From DASVDE01 sp963740065 (GTDB lineage Bacteria; Actinomycetota; Thermoleophilia; Solirubrobacterales; 70-9): 64,000 bases of DNA. Positions within the stretch are counted from its first letter, which is position 1. The number at the start of each line of letters is the position of its first letter. Of this stretch, positions 8,629 through 17,553 are shown in pieces. The stretch lies in NCBI GenBank assembly GCA_963740065.1, contig CAVUCS010000002.1, positions 62,001 to 126,000 of the forward strand. Reading direction: 5' to 3'. The notes under the pieces are model-generated. The model saw only the letters and a program-made list of their open reading frames with translations. It was not told where the DNA came from and made no database searches. A program made the translations under genes and the position numbers.

Positions 8629-9492
8629 CTACGGAATAGCCGTAGCTTCGGTCTCCACGCCGCCACCTTCGTAGCGGCCACGGCCGCGGCCCGTCGCCGG
8701 GGCGCCTTCGGCTCGGGTCAGGCGGTGGGCGAAGTAGACCGGGATGATCGAGATCAGGATCACCAGCACCGCGACCACGTTGACGATCGGCAGCTGGTTG
8801 GGGCGGGAGAGGTTGGTGAAGATCCAGAGCGGCAGGGTCTGCGTGCCGGTGCCGGCGGTGAACGTGGTGACGATGATCTCGTCGAAGGAGAGGGCGAAGG
8901 CGAGCAGGGCGCCGGCGACCAGGGCGCTGCGCAGGTTGGGCAGGGTGACGAGGCGGAAGGTCTGCCAGGTGTGGGCGCCGAGGTCCGCCGATGCCTCCTC
9001 GAAGGAGGTCGAGAGGCGCCGCAGCCGCGCCACCGCGTTGTTGTAGATGACGACGATGCAGAAGGTCGCGTGGCCGATCACGATCGTGAACAGGCTGAGG
9101 TCGATGCCGAGGATCTGGGTGAAGGTCGAGTTGAGCGCGATCCCGGTGACGATTCCGGGCAGCGCGATCGGCAAGATCACCAAAAAGCTGATCGTCTCCC
9201 GGCCGAAGAAGCGGTGTCGCGCCACCGCCAGCGAAGCCAGCGTCCCAAGCACCAACGCGATTGTGGTCGCCGCCGTCCCCGCCTTCAGCGAGTTGTAGAA
9301 AGCGGCGCGCGCGCCCGGGTTATTTATCGCGTCGCCAAACCAGTGCGTGGTGAATCCCGGCGGCGGCCATTCGAACGTGGTCGCGGTGCTGAAGGCGTCG
9401 ACGCCGATCACGATCAGCGGCACGTAGAGGAAGGCCAGGGTCAGCCCGGCAGCTCCGATCAGCAGCCGTCTCGAGCCTCGCGACAGCGTCAT
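8629..9492 (-). CDS. potC: Spermidine/putrescine-type ABC transporter permease (PotC-like)
   Basis: 287 aa with six predicted membrane segments. The cytoplasmic EAA loop, EEASADLGAHTWQTFRLVTLP, lies near residue 180 and contacts the ATPase. Family features are the N-terminal FLYVPLIVIGVDAFS and PIALPGIVTGIAL. It is the last gene of a four-gene minus-strand operon (ATPase, binding protein, permease, permease), 18 bp after the partner permease. Polyamine is the default substrate for this family, but related systems carry other small solutes. Confidence 0.9.
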   Translation of the reverse strand: MTLSRGSRRLLIGAAGLTLAFLYVPLIVIGVDAFSTATTFEWPPPGFTTHWFGDAINNPGARAAFYNSLKAGTAATTIALVLGTLASLAVARHRFFGRETISFLVILPIALPGIVTGIALNSTFTQILGIDLSLFTIVIGHATFCIVVIYNNAVARLRRLSTSFEEASADLGAHTWQTFRLVTLPNLRSALVAGALLAFALSFDEIIVTTFTAGTGTQTLPLWIFTNLSRPNQLPIVNVVAVLVILISIIPVYFAHRLTRAEGAPATGRGRGRYEGGGVETEATAIP

Positions 9493-9510
9493 TGCCCCTC
9501 CCGCTCTGCC

Positions 9511-10398
9511 CTAAACATGGTCGAACGCTCCCAGCCGCCGGGCCCCCAGCAGGTACACGACCATCACCGCGATCGGCACCATCGCGAACGCCGCCGCCAG
9601 CGGCAGGTTGGTGGTGATCGTCGAGTAGACGACCGTGCCGATGAACTGATCCCCCGAGCCGACCAGGCTGGGGGCGATGAAGTCCCCCAGGGTCAGCGAG
9701 AAGGTGAAGATCGAGCCCGCCACCACGGCGGGGAATGTGAGCGGCAGGATGACCCGCCGGAAGGTGTAGGTCGGCCGCGCCCGCAGGTCTTCCGACGCGT
9801 TCAGCAAGGAGTCGCTGATCCGGTCCAGCCCGGCATAGATTGGGATCACCATGTAAGGGAGCCAGAGGTAGCTCATCACCAGCCAGACGGCGACCAGGCC
9901 GTACCCGGGTCCGCTCAGCCCAAACGGCGCCAACGCCCAGTTCAGCGGACCGTCCTCGCTGAGGATCGTCCGCCACGCGTACGCCTTCACCAGGTAGGCG
10001 GACCACAGCGGCACCATCACCGCGACGACAAGCAGACCACGCGACCGTGGGCCCGCCACCTTCGCCATAAAGAAGGCCAGCGGGAAGGCGAGCAGCGCGT
10101 CGGTCACCGTCACCGCCGCCGCGATCCCGATCGTGCGGAAGGCAACATCTCGGTAGACCGGCTCCTCCGCCAGCGTGCGGAAGTTGTCCAGCGTGGCGGT
10201 TCTCTGGATTTCCCCGCTCAGCTCGCCCAGAGACCAGAACGAGGTCACCAGCAGCACCGCCAGCGACCCCAGGTACCCGATCACCAGCCAGCCGACCGGG
10301 CCTGCCAAGAGCGCCCCCGCCTGAAAGCGGGGGCGCCCGTGGAACAGGTTGGCGAGCCTGCGGCTCAGCCCTTCACCGCCGTCCAGCCCTGGACCCAC
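9511..10398 (-). CDS. potB: Spermidine/putrescine-type ABC transporter permease (PotB-like)
   Basis: 295 aa with six membrane segments and an EAA loop (NASEDLRARPTYTFRRVILPLTFP). It pairs with the PotC-like permease to form the channel. The GTG start at 10398 overlaps the last 34 bp of the substrate-binding-protein gene in another frame, implying translational coupling. No better in-frame start is seen before the first membrane helix. Confidence 0.9.
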   Translation of the reverse strand: MGPGLDGGEGLSRRLANLFHGRPRFQAGALLAGPVGWLVIGYLGSLAVLLVTSFWSLGELSGEIQRTATLDNFRTLAEEPVYRDVAFRTIGIAAAVTVTDALLAFPLAFFMAKVAGPRSRGLLVVAVMVPLWSAYLVKAYAWRTILSEDGPLNWALAPFGLSGPGYGLVAVWLVMSYLWLPYMVIPIYAGLDRISDSLLNASEDLRARPTYTFRRVILPLTFPAVVAGSIFTFSLTLGDFIAPSLVGSGDQFIGTVVYSTITTNLPLAAAFAMVPIAVMVVYLLGARRLGAFDHV

Positions 10399-11570
10399 GC
10401 GTTGTAGTCCTCGCAGACCTCACCGCGATCGTCGCCGCAATCGGCTAGCGGCGTCGTCCAGTAGTAGAGGTCGTCCAGGTATTTCTTCCCGGCCGCGTCG
10501 TACTCGTTGCAGTGGTTCTTATTCTCGGTGTACTGGCACGCCTTCTCATTGGCGGGCGCCTCGCCGAACCACTCCGCGACCTGCGCATTCACTCTCGGGT
10601 CGATGATGTGATTCATCCACAGGTACATGCAGTTCGGATGCTTGGCCTGTGAACTGATCATCCACGTGTCCGACCAGCCGGTCGAGCCCTCCTTCGAGGG
10701 GTAGACCGCGTTAACCGGCTTGCCCTCGCCGTTCAGCGTCAGGTACTGGTAGGGCCAGGTCGTGCCCACCACCGTGTCGCCGTTGGCGAATGACTGGATC
10801 TGCTTCGTGTAGTCGGACCAGTACTCACCGACGTTCTCGCGCTGCTGCTTGAGCAGGGAGATCGCCGCGTCAAACTGCTTCTGGTCCAGCTCATAGGGGT
10901 TGTCGATCCCCAGGTCGGGCTGGTGCGTCTTCAGGTACAGCGCCGCGTCGGCGATGTAGATCGGGCTGTCGTAAGCGGTTACCTTGCCGCTGTACTTACT
11001 CGCCTGCTTTGGATCGAAGACAACGCTCCAGGAGTCCCCAGGCGATGGCTTCACCACGTCGGTGTTGTACATCAGCAGGTTCGCCCCGCGACCGTGCGGG
11101 ATCCCGTACATCTGCCCGTCGACGCTGTTGTAGGGCTGATCTCTGAGGCCCGGGAAAACGTTGGCGTAATTGGAGACAAGATCCGTGTTGACCGGATCGA
11201 CGTCGTTGCCCTCGATCAGCCGCAGCGTCGCGTCACCCGACGCCGAGACGCCGTCGTACTGCCCGGTCCGCATCAGCTGCACCATCTCATCGGAGGTGTT
11301 GCCGATCTTGACGTTGACCTTGCAACCGGTCTGTCTCTCGAACCCGGTCACCCAGTCGACGCTCGGATCGGTGGAGCCGTCCTCGACGTAGCCGGCCCAG
11401 GCGATCAGGTTCAGCGCCCCTTCGGGCTGACCGACCTTCTGTAGCTCGGCGCTTGAGGTGCTGTTGTCGCTGCTGCCGCCGCAACCGGCGAGCAACAGCA
11501 TGAATGCGAGCAGTCCGGCGATTACAAGCCAGGCTGTTCGCGCGGGGTGCGTTACATCTCTCACGGTCAT
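10365..11570 (-). CDS. potD: Polyamine-type ABC transporter substrate-binding lipoprotein (PotD-like)
   Basis: 401 aa. The N-terminus is a lipoprotein signal with lipobox LLAGC at about residues 26-30, so the protein should be lipid-anchored on the outer face of the membrane. The body has PotD-type features: LNLIAWAGYVEDGSTDPSV at the start of the mature domain, and PYNSVDGQMYGIPHGRGANLLMYNTD (in part) forming one side of the cleft. It overlaps the ATPase stop by 4 nt upstream and the permease start downstream. Confidence 0.9.
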   Translation of the reverse strand: MTVRDVTHPARTAWLVIAGLLAFMLLLAGCGGSSDNSTSSAELQKVGQPEGALNLIAWAGYVEDGSTDPSVDWVTGFERQTGCKVNVKIGNTSDEMVQLMRTGQYDGVSASGDATLRLIEGNDVDPVNTDLVSNYANVFPGLRDQPYNSVDGQMYGIPHGRGANLLMYNTDVVKPSPGDSWSVVFDPKQASKYSGKVTAYDSPIYIADAALYLKTHQPDLGIDNPYELDQKQFDAAISLLKQQRENVGEYWSDYTKQIQSFANGDTVVGTTWPYQYLTLNGEGKPVNAVYPSKEGSTGWSDTWMISSQAKHPNCMYLWMNHIIDPRVNAQVAEWFGEAPANEKACQYTENKNHCNEYDAAGKKYLDDLYYWTTPLADCGDDRGEVCEDYNAWVQGWTAVKG

Positions 11571-12538
11571 CCTCCTGTTTGTTCGTTTTGCCCACGGACG
11601 ACGACCGCTTGCTCCGGGCGCCAGCCGACCAGGACCTCCCTCCCCCGCTCGGAGGTCGCGTCAACCGACGCTTCCTCCACGTTCTGCCGTACGAGTAAAA
11701 GCTCTCCCCCCGCGTCCAGTGCCACCGTGTACCGGGTGACCATCCCGGCGTAGGAGACGTCGGCGATGCGGCCGCGCTCGGTGCGCAGGCCGTCGGTCGG
11801 CGTCGCCGGGTCGACCAGCTGGACTTTCTCCGGGCGGATCGTGAAGCGCTCACCCTCGCGCTCGAGCAGGTTGGAGACCCCGACGAAGCCGGCCACGAAC
11901 TCGTTTCGCGGCTGCTCGTAAAGCTCCACCGGCGGGCTCACCTGCTCTATCCGCCCCTCGTTGAAGACCGCGATCCGGTCGCTCATGGTCAGCGCTTCGT
12001 CCTGGTCGTGGGTTACGTAGACGAAGGTGATCCCGACCTCCCCCTGGATCGCCTTCAGCTCCACCTGCATTTGCTCGCGCAGCTTCAGGTCCAGTGCGCC
12101 CAGCGGCTCGTCCAGCAGCAGCACTTTGGGTCGGTTGACGATCGCCCGCGCCAGCGCCACTCGCTGCCGCTGGCCGCCGGAGAGCGCCGCCGGCTTACGA
12201 TCGGCGTAGCCGGGCAGCCGCACCATCTCCAGCGCCTCGTCGCGTCGTCGCCGCCGCTCCTCTTTGCCGACTCCGCCGACCCGCAGCCCGTACTCGACGT
12301 TAGCCCCGACCGTCATGTGGGGGAACAGCGCGTAGTCCTGGAAGACGGTGTTGACCGCCCGGTCGTACGGCGGCACCCGGCTCACGTCCTCGCCGGCCAG
12401 CTCGATCCGCCCCCCGCTCGGCCGCTCGAACCCGGCGATCATCCGCAAGGTCGTCGTCTTGCCGCTGCCGCTCGGTCCCAGCAGGGTGAAGAACTCCCCC
12501 CGCTCGATCTCCAGGTCAATGCCCGCAACCGCCATCAC
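11567..12538 (-). CDS. potA: Polyamine-type ABC transporter ATP-binding protein (PotA-like); start codon unclear
   Basis: 323 aa from ATG 12538. Walker A is GPSGSGKTT, the signature is LSGGQRQRVALARA, Walker B is VLLLDEPLGALD, and the switch His is in VTHDQDEA. A C-terminal TOBE-like regulatory domain follows. The same frame continues upstream as IRLESLTKHYGEV. This is the usual first beta strand, and its Tyr is the A-loop residue that stacks on adenine. Yet no ATG, GTG or TTG occurs between it and the in-frame stop near 12604. Either a rare start codon (for example CTG) is used or a base is missing around 12590. It heads the operon. Confidence 0.9.
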   Translation of the reverse strand: MMAVAGIDLEIERGEFFTLLGPSGSGKTTTLRMIAGFERPSGGRIELAGEDVSRVPPYDRAVNTVFQDYALFPHMTVGANVEYGLRVGGVGKEERRRRRDEALEMVRLPGYADRKPAALSGGQRQRVALARAIVNRPKVLLLDEPLGALDLKLREQMQVELKAIQGEVGITFVYVTHDQDEALTMSDRIAVFNEGRIEQVSPPVELYEQPRNEFVAGFVGVSNLLEREGERFTIRPEKVQLVDPATPTDGLRTERGRIADVSYAGMVTRYTVALDAGGELLLVRQNVEEASVDATSERGREVLVGWRPEQAVVVRGQNEQTGG

Positions 12539-12636
12539 CTCGCCGTAATGCTTGGTGAGGCTCTCCAGGCGGATATCGGTCGATGGAGCAGCTACACGAA
12601 GAAGTTATCCGAGTAGTTCTGGAAAGCAAGGCTAAA

Positions 12637-12664
12637 TCCATCCCGGCCGGCTGGCCGGGATGGA
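12637..12664 (-). terminator. Terminator-like hairpin after the NlpC/P60-like gene
   Basis: A perfect 12-bp stem (TCCATCCCGGCC and its complement, loop GGCT) lies 35 bp past the hydrolase stop and upstream of the potA region. It is GC-rich with no strong T-run on the minus strand. Confidence 0.7.
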
Positions 12665-12698
12665 GTGCCCTTGCAGACTTTTCGCTCTCTACGCTTCT

Positions 12699-13271
12699 CT
12701 AGAAGCCGAGCGGGTGCCGCGCCACGAAGCCGCCGTTGCCGCGCAGGTCCGTGTGCCAGCGGGGGCCGGTTCTGCGGCCGGTGTTGCCTGAGGTGTCCCA
12801 GCGCAGGCCGGCGATCACCGCGTAGGCGTGACCGCCGTTGGCGTAAACCGTGATCCAGCGGCCCTCGCCGCGTTCTCCCCAGCCCCGGGCCATCGGGCCG
12901 GAAGGGAGGGGGCTGTCGATGAAGTTTCCACCGTGGAGGGCGTAGCTGACGGCCCCGGAGCAGTCATAGCCGCGATCCCACCAGCGGCCGTGGCCACCGC
13001 CCCAGATGTAGGGCTTGCTGCGGATGCGGTTGGCGGCGCGAATCACTGCCTTGACGCGACCGGGGGCGGACTTGGGCGGGATCACCATGCCGTTGGGCAG
13101 GAGGCGAGCCTTCGCCGTGGGGGTGCAGATGTCGGTGCCGGCGGGCGTCAGACCGCCTCCGCCACAACCGCCGGGGACGGCGGATGCGGCTGCCGGCGCC
13201 GCGAGGGCAATGGCGACCAGTGCTCCGGTTGCCGCTAGCCCCGATTTGAATTTCTGCCTATGCGTGTGCAA
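12699..13271 (-). CDS. Secreted NlpC/P60-like cell-wall hydrolase
   Basis: 190 aa with a Sec signal peptide (LAATGALVAIALAAPAAASA). The catalytic region follows: PYIWGGGHG, then YDCSGAVSYALHGG with the nucleophile Cys and its Asp, and a His in ANGGHAYAVIAG. This matches NlpC/P60-type cysteine peptidases that cut peptidoglycan peptide stems; a related transglycosylase-like fold is less likely. The start is TTG 13271, with AAAGGAG 7 nt upstream. The leader is a c-di-AMP riboswitch, which in actinobacteria usually controls cell-wall hydrolases and supports the call. Confidence 0.85.
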   Translation of the reverse strand: MHTHRQKFKSGLAATGALVAIALAAPAAASAVPGGCGGGGLTPAGTDICTPTAKARLLPNGMVIPPKSAPGRVKAVIRAANRIRSKPYIWGGGHGRWWDRGYDCSGAVSYALHGGNFIDSPLPSGPMARGWGERGEGRWITVYANGGHAYAVIAGLRWDTSGNTGRRTGPRWHTDLRGNGGFVARHPLGF

Positions 13272-13285
13272 ACCGATCTCCTTTG

Positions 13286-13400
13286 TCGGCCTACGGGGTT
13301 AGCTGTCGGGCTGGCGCGAAAGGAGCCTGCGCCCCCACCTGAGTCAGGTGAGTTAGCCCCGAAAACGTGGTTCCCCCGTTCCCGTGACGCCTCCGTGCGC
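13286..13400 (-). promoter_or_regulatory. c-di-AMP riboswitch (ydaO/yuaA type)
   Basis: Read on the minus strand, the leader contains the conserved blocks of this class in order. First is a GGAGGCG segment (near 13394). Next is GGGGGAACCACG (near 13378), followed by CGGGGCTAA. A variable hairpin (CACCTGACTCAGGTG) comes next, and finally CCCGACAGCTAACC (13310-13297) followed by CCGTAGGCC. It ends about 6 bp before the AAAGGAG ribosome site of the hydrolase. In known members c-di-AMP binding turns off cell-wall and osmotic genes. Confidence 0.88.
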
Positions 13401-13574
13401 TCGGGATTCGGCATTTCGGTTTTTCGGAACGGCGGCAGTCTAGACGATCGACCGGCCGTTTGCTCACAGAAAACAAACATTTAGTTTGCTTTCGCACATA
13501 GGGGCTGGATTCCTGTCGGCCGGGTCGCATCGCCCAATCTCTGTCGGCGACCTGGCTGGTAGCTTGCGCCTTGC

Positions 13575-14375
13575 ATGGAACTTGCCGGCCGCACAGCGCT
13601 TTTGACCGGGGCAACCGGGGGCCTCGGGCGGGCGATCGCCGGGGCGCTGGCCGGGCGTGGAGCGACGCTGGTCTTGAGCGGGCGCAAGGCGGAGGCGCTG
13701 GAGGCGCTGGCCGCTGAGCTGCCGGGAGAGCACCGGGTGGCGCCGTCGGACCTGGCTGAGCCGGGCGCCGCGGAGAAGCTGGCCGCCGAGGCCGGCGAGG
13801 TGGACATCCTTGTCGCCAACGCCGGCGTGGGCGGCCCCGGCTTGCTCGATGACTACACCCCGGAGGAGCTCAGCAGCGTGCTGCGGGTCAACCTCGAGGT
13901 GCCGATGCTGATGGCTCAGGCGCTGGCTCCGGGGATGGTCGAGCGCCGTGGCGGCCACCTTGTCTTCATTGCCTCGCTGAACGGCAAGGCCGGTACTCCT
14001 CGCACGTCGCTCTACTGTGCGACCAAGTTTGGCCTGCGCGGCTTTGCGCTCGCCCTGCGCACCGACCTGCTGCCGAAGGGCGTCGGCGTCTCGCTGGTCT
14101 CGCCCGGCTTCATCCGCGACGCGGGCATGTTTGCCGGCTCGGGTGCGAAGCCGCCGCCGCCGATGGGGACGAGCACCCCCGCCGAAGTCGGCTCCGCGGT
14201 GGTCCGCGCCGTCGAGCGCGACAAGGCCGAGATAGTCGTCGCGCCGTTGGTTGACCGCTTCCTGTCCCACGTTGCCCTGGCGAGCCCGAGCATCGCCGTT
14301 CGTGTTCAGCGCGGCTCGACTGGACAAAAGGCGGCCGAGCAGCTCGCCGAATCCTTCATCAAAGCCAAGGGCTGA
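13575..14375 (+). CDS. Short-chain dehydrogenase/reductase
   Basis: 266-aa classical SDR. The cofactor motif TGATGGLGRA is at residues 11-20, NAG is in ANAGVGG, Ser is in IASLNGKAG, and the catalytic YxxxK is in YCATKFG (near residue 152). SPGFIRDAG follows. The Arg in LSGRKAEAL after strand 2 suggests NADP. The substrate cannot be told. It is monocistronic, with a hairpin between it and aconitase. Confidence 0.88.
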   Translation: MELAGRTALLTGATGGLGRAIAGALAGRGATLVLSGRKAEALEALAAELPGEHRVAPSDLAEPGAAEKLAAEAGEVDILVANAGVGGPGLLDDYTPEELSSVLRVNLEVPMLMAQALAPGMVERRGGHLVFIASLNGKAGTPRTSLYCATKFGLRGFALALRTDLLPKGVGVSLVSPGFIRDAGMFAGSGAKPPPPMGTSTPAEVGSAVVRAVERDKAEIVVAPLVDRFLSHVALASPSIAVRVQRGSTGQKAAEQLAESFIKAKG

Positions 14376-14379
14376 CCGG

Positions 14380-14399
14380 GCGCCGCCCGTGGGCGGCGC
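14380..14399 (+). terminator. GC-rich hairpin between SDR gene and aconitase
   Basis: GCGCCGCCC/GGGCGGCGC self-complementary stem immediately after the SDR stop codon and 16 bp before the aconitase ATG. There is no T-run on the plus strand, so termination is only partial support; it could also slow read-through. Confidence 0.6.
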
Positions 14400-14415
14400 T
14401 TCGTAGGATGGGTTC

Positions 14416-17211
14416 ATGAGCAGGAGCGACTCTTTCGGCGCCCGGTCCACCCTCGAAGTCGGCGGGCGCTCCTACGAGATCTTCCGCCTTGACGCGCTGG
14501 CTGAACGCTTCGACGTGGCGCGCCTGCCGTATTCGATCAAGGTGCTGCTGGAGAACGTGCTGCGGCTGGAGGATGGGCGCAGCGTCACCGCTGCCGATGT
14601 CGAGGCGATCGCCGGCTGGGACCCGGCGGCCGAGCCGAGCGTAGAGATCCCCTTCCAGCCCGCCCGCGTCCTGATGCAGGACTTCACCGGGGTGCCCGCC
14701 GTCGTCGACCTGGCGGCGATGCGCGACGCGATGGCGGAGATCGGCGGCGACCCGGAGAAGATCAACCCCCTGGTCGATGTCGACCTGGTGATCGACCACT
14801 CAGTCCAGGTCGATGCCTTCGGCAACGCGGGCGCCTTCGCGCTCAACGCCGAGCGCGAGTTCGAGCGCAACCGCGAGCGTTACTCCTTCCTCAAGTGGGG
14901 CCAGGCGTCCTTCGACAACTTCAGCGTGGTGCCGCCCGCCACCGGCATCTGCCACCAGGTCAACCTCGAGCACATCGCCCAGGTCGTCTACAGCCGCGAC
15001 GGCGACGGCGCGTTGCGGGCCTACCCCGACACGTTGGTCGGCACCGATTCCCACACGACGATGGTCAACGGGCTCGGCGTGCTCGGTTGGGGAGTCGGTG
15101 GGATCGAAGCGGAGGCCGCGATGCTGGGCCAGCCAATCAGCATGCTGTTGCCGCAGGTGGTCGGGTTCAAGCTCGATGGGCAGCTGCCGGAGGGGGCGAC
15201 GGCGACCGATCTGGTGTTGACCGTGACCGAGATGCTGCGCCGTCGCGGCGTCGTCTCCAAGTTCGTCGAGTTCTACGGGCCGGGACTGGCGACGCTGGGC
15301 CTCGCCGACCGGGCGACGATCGGCAACATGTCGCCGGAGTTCGGCTCGACCTGCGCGATCTTCCCGGTCGACGCCGAGACGCTGCGCTACCTCGACCTGA
15401 CCGGGCGGCCGACCGAGACGATCGAGCTGGTCGACGCCTACGCCCGCGAGCAGGGGATGTTCCACGAGCCCGGCTCCCCGGACCCGGTCTTCACCGAGGC
15501 GCTGGAGCTGGACCTGGGCGACGTCGTGCCCAGCATCGCCGGGCCGAAACGACCGCAGGACCGGGTGCCGCTGGCGCAGGCGAAGCAGTCCTTCATCGAG
15601 GCGATGGGTGACTTCGACCCCGAGGCCGCCGAGCAGATGGGCAACGGGGTCGACGAGGCGAGCATGGAGTCCTTCCCGGCGTCGGACCCGCCGGCCGAGG
15701 ACCACGACGACGAGCGTGGCCGGCCGCGGCCCGCGGTCAGCGGCGCGCCGGTTGCGACGGCGCCGCGTGGCAGCGAGGACGCGATCGAGGTGGCTCTGGA
15801 GGACGGGACAACGATCGAGTTGGACCACGGCCGGGTAGTGATCGCGGCGATCACCAGCTGTACCAACACCTCCAACCCGAGCGTGATGGTCGGCGCCGGG
15901 CTGCTGGCCCGCAACGCGCTCGCCCGCGGGCTGGCCCGTAAGCCGTGGGTGAAGACTTCGCTGGCGCCGGGCTCCACTGTGGTCACCGACTACCTCGACA
16001 AAGCCGGGCTGACCGAGCACCTAAACGCGCTCCAGTTCAATCTGGTCGGCTACGGATGTACGACCTGCATCGGCAACTCCGGTCCGCTCGCGCCGGAGAT
16101 CTCGGCGGCGATCGCCGAGAAGGACCTGGCGGTCTGCGCGGTCCTCTCCGGCAACCGCAACTTCGAGGGGCGGATCAACCAGGACGTGAAGGCGAACTAC
16201 CTCGCCAGCCCGCCGCTGGTCGTCGCCTACGCGCTGGCGGGGCGGATGGACCTCGACCTGACCACGGAGCCTCTGGGCGAGGACGCCGACGGCGCGCCGG
16301 TCTACCTGCGCGACATCTGGCCCGACCCGGCCGAGGTGAAGGAGCTGGTCGGGCGCTCGATCGAGGCGGAGATGTTCACCCGCAACTACGGCGAGGTGAC
16401 GAAGGGCGACGAGAACTGGAACGCGGTCGAGGTGCCCGAGGGCGACCGTTACACCTGGCCCGACTCCACCTATGTCCGCCGTCCCACCTTCTTCGAAGGG
16501 ATCCCGGCCGATCCGCCCCCGGTGGCGCCGATCTCCGGCGCGCGGGTGCTGGCCCTGCTCGGCGACTCGATAACCACCGACCACATCTCACCCGCCGGGG
16601 CGATCAAAAAGGACAGCCCCGCCGGGAAATGGCTGATCGAGCAGGGCGTCGAGGTCCGCGACTTCAACTCCTACGGCTCGCGCCGCGGCAACCACGAGGT
16701 GATGATCCGCGGCACCTTCGCCAACATTCGCCTGCGCAACCTCCTGGTGGAGCGAGCGGGTGGCTTCACACGTCACTTCCCCGATGGGGAGGAGACCACC
16801 ATCTACGACGCGGCGATGGCCTACGCCGAGGAGGGTGTGCCACTCATTGTCCTGGCGGGCAAGGAGTACGGGTCCGGCTCCTCGCGCGACTGGGCGGCGA
16901 AGGGGACCAAGCTGCTCGGGGTCCGCGCTGTGATCGCCGAGAGCTTCGAGCGCATACACCGATCGAACCTGATTGGCATGGGAGTTCTACCCCTCCAGTT
17001 CCCGACCGGTGAGAGCGCCGAGTCCCTCGGCCTGACCGGCGAGGAGACGATCGACGTTGGAGACCTACAGAACGGCGAAGCAAAGTCAGTCGCGGTCACC
17101 GCCGGCGACACCGCGTTCGAAGCAACCGTCCGCCTGGACACCCCAAACGAGATCGCCTACTTCCAAAACGGCGGCATCCTCCAAACGGTCCTGCGAAATC
17201 TGAAGAAGTAA
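14416..17211 (+). CDS. acnA: Aconitate hydratase (aconitase A)
   Basis: 931 aa, the length of AcnA/IRP-type aconitases. The [4Fe-4S] ligands are the Cys in AITSCTNTSNPSVM and the two in GCTTCIGNSGPL. The substrate loops VVPPATGICHQVNLEH and GTDSHTTMVNGLGVLGWGVGG are present, as is the C-terminal swivel domain with YGSGSSRDWAAKGT. It isomerises citrate to isocitrate in the TCA cycle, whose citrate synthase and 2-oxoglutarate dehydrogenase genes are also in this window. An Asp/Glu-rich insert around 15640-15720 is typical of actinobacterial AcnA. Confidence 0.96.
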   Translation: MSRSDSFGARSTLEVGGRSYEIFRLDALAERFDVARLPYSIKVLLENVLRLEDGRSVTAADVEAIAGWDPAAEPSVEIPFQPARVLMQDFTGVPAVVDLAAMRDAMAEIGGDPEKINPLVDVDLVIDHSVQVDAFGNAGAFALNAEREFERNRERYSFLKWGQASFDNFSVVPPATGICHQVNLEHIAQVVYSRDGDGALRAYPDTLVGTDSHTTMVNGLGVLGWGVGGIEAEAAMLGQPISMLLPQVVGFKLDGQLPEGATATDLVLTVTEMLRRRGVVSKFVEFYGPGLATLGLADRATIGNMSPEFGSTCAIFPVDAETLRYLDLTGRPTETIELVDAYAREQGMFHEPGSPDPVFTEALELDLGDVVPSIAGPKRPQDRVPLAQAKQSFIEAMGDFDPEAAEQMGNGVDEASMESFPASDPPAEDHDDERGRPRPAVSGAPVATAPRGSEDAIEVALEDGTTIELDHGRVVIAAITSCTNTSNPSVMVGAGLLARNALARGLARKPWVKTSLAPGSTVVTDYLDKAGLTEHLNALQFNLVGYGCTTCIGNSGPLAPEISAAIAEKDLAVCAVLSGNRNFEGRINQDVKANYLASPPLVVAYALAGRMDLDLTTEPLGEDADGAPVYLRDIWPDPAEVKELVGRSIEAEMFTRNYGEVTKGDENWNAVEVPEGDRYTWPDSTYVRRPTFFEGIPADPPPVAPISGARVLALLGDSITTDHISPAGAIKKDSPAGKWLIEQGVEVRDFNSYGSRRGNHEVMIRGTFANIRLRNLLVERAGGFTRHFPDGEETTIYDAAMAYAEEGVPLIVLAGKEYGSGSSRDWAAKGTKLLGVRAVIAESFERIHRSNLIGMGVLPLQFPTGESAESLGLTGEETIDVGDLQNGEAKSVAVTAGDTAFEATVRLDTPNEIAYFQNGGILQTVLRNLKK

Positions 17212-17553
17212 GACCTTCCATCGTGCGTTTTGGGCGCGCCGGACCAAGCGAGGCAAGGACGCAGGGAGGCCCAATAGCAGAGCTATTGGGCCGACTGAGG
17301 ACGCCGCCCCGCGCAGAGTCCGCCGCCGCTAGGCGTGTGCACCAGACTTTGGGGCACCTCTTCAAACGCAAGAAGGGGTGCGGTGGGGCCGCGGGAGGCA
17401 GGGGGGTCCGCGCGACCCGCACCGCACCTACGCGTCGGTAGCCAGGGAGGGATAGCCGACGCAGCTGCTCCCCTGCGCGGGACTGCCCAGGGAAAGCAGT
17501 CACGCCTTACCTATACCGCGTGCGTCGGTCGGGGTCAAGCGAAATCAGCGTGT
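17212..17553. other. GC-rich structured intergenic region, candidate ncRNA
   Basis: No convincing gene lies in this ~340-bp gap, but it holds consecutive self-complementary segments. A perfect 10-bp stem is at 17268-17277/17283-17292. A stem with a bulge spans 17354-17381. A 15-nt imperfect stem pairs 17374-17388 with 17415-17429, mutually exclusive with part of the previous one. GCGTCGG/CCGACGC pair at 17432-17438/17456-17462. The first may terminate the aconitase transcript. RNase P, tmRNA, SRP and tRNA signatures were looked for and not seen. Confidence 0.5.

Noticed and set aside
8725..10407. A 560-aa plus-strand frame across the potB/potC genes.
   Set aside because: Its Arg/Gln/His-rich translation has no domain and the minus strand encodes two well-conserved permeases.
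13441..13574. A possible tRNA or small RNA upstream of the SDR gene.
   Set aside because: No cloverleaf or conserved T-loop could be formed; it is the AT-richer promoter space.
14800..16020. A 406-aa minus-strand frame within aconitase.
   Set aside because: It overlaps invariant iron-sulfur and substrate motifs on the other strand and shows only antisense composition.
17096..17503. Possible 135-aa minus-strand protein after aconitase (RCPKVWCTRL and similar), and a plus-strand frame from 17335.
   Set aside because: The region is dominated by self-complementary stems and both frames run into neighbouring genes. I treat it as structured non-coding DNA.
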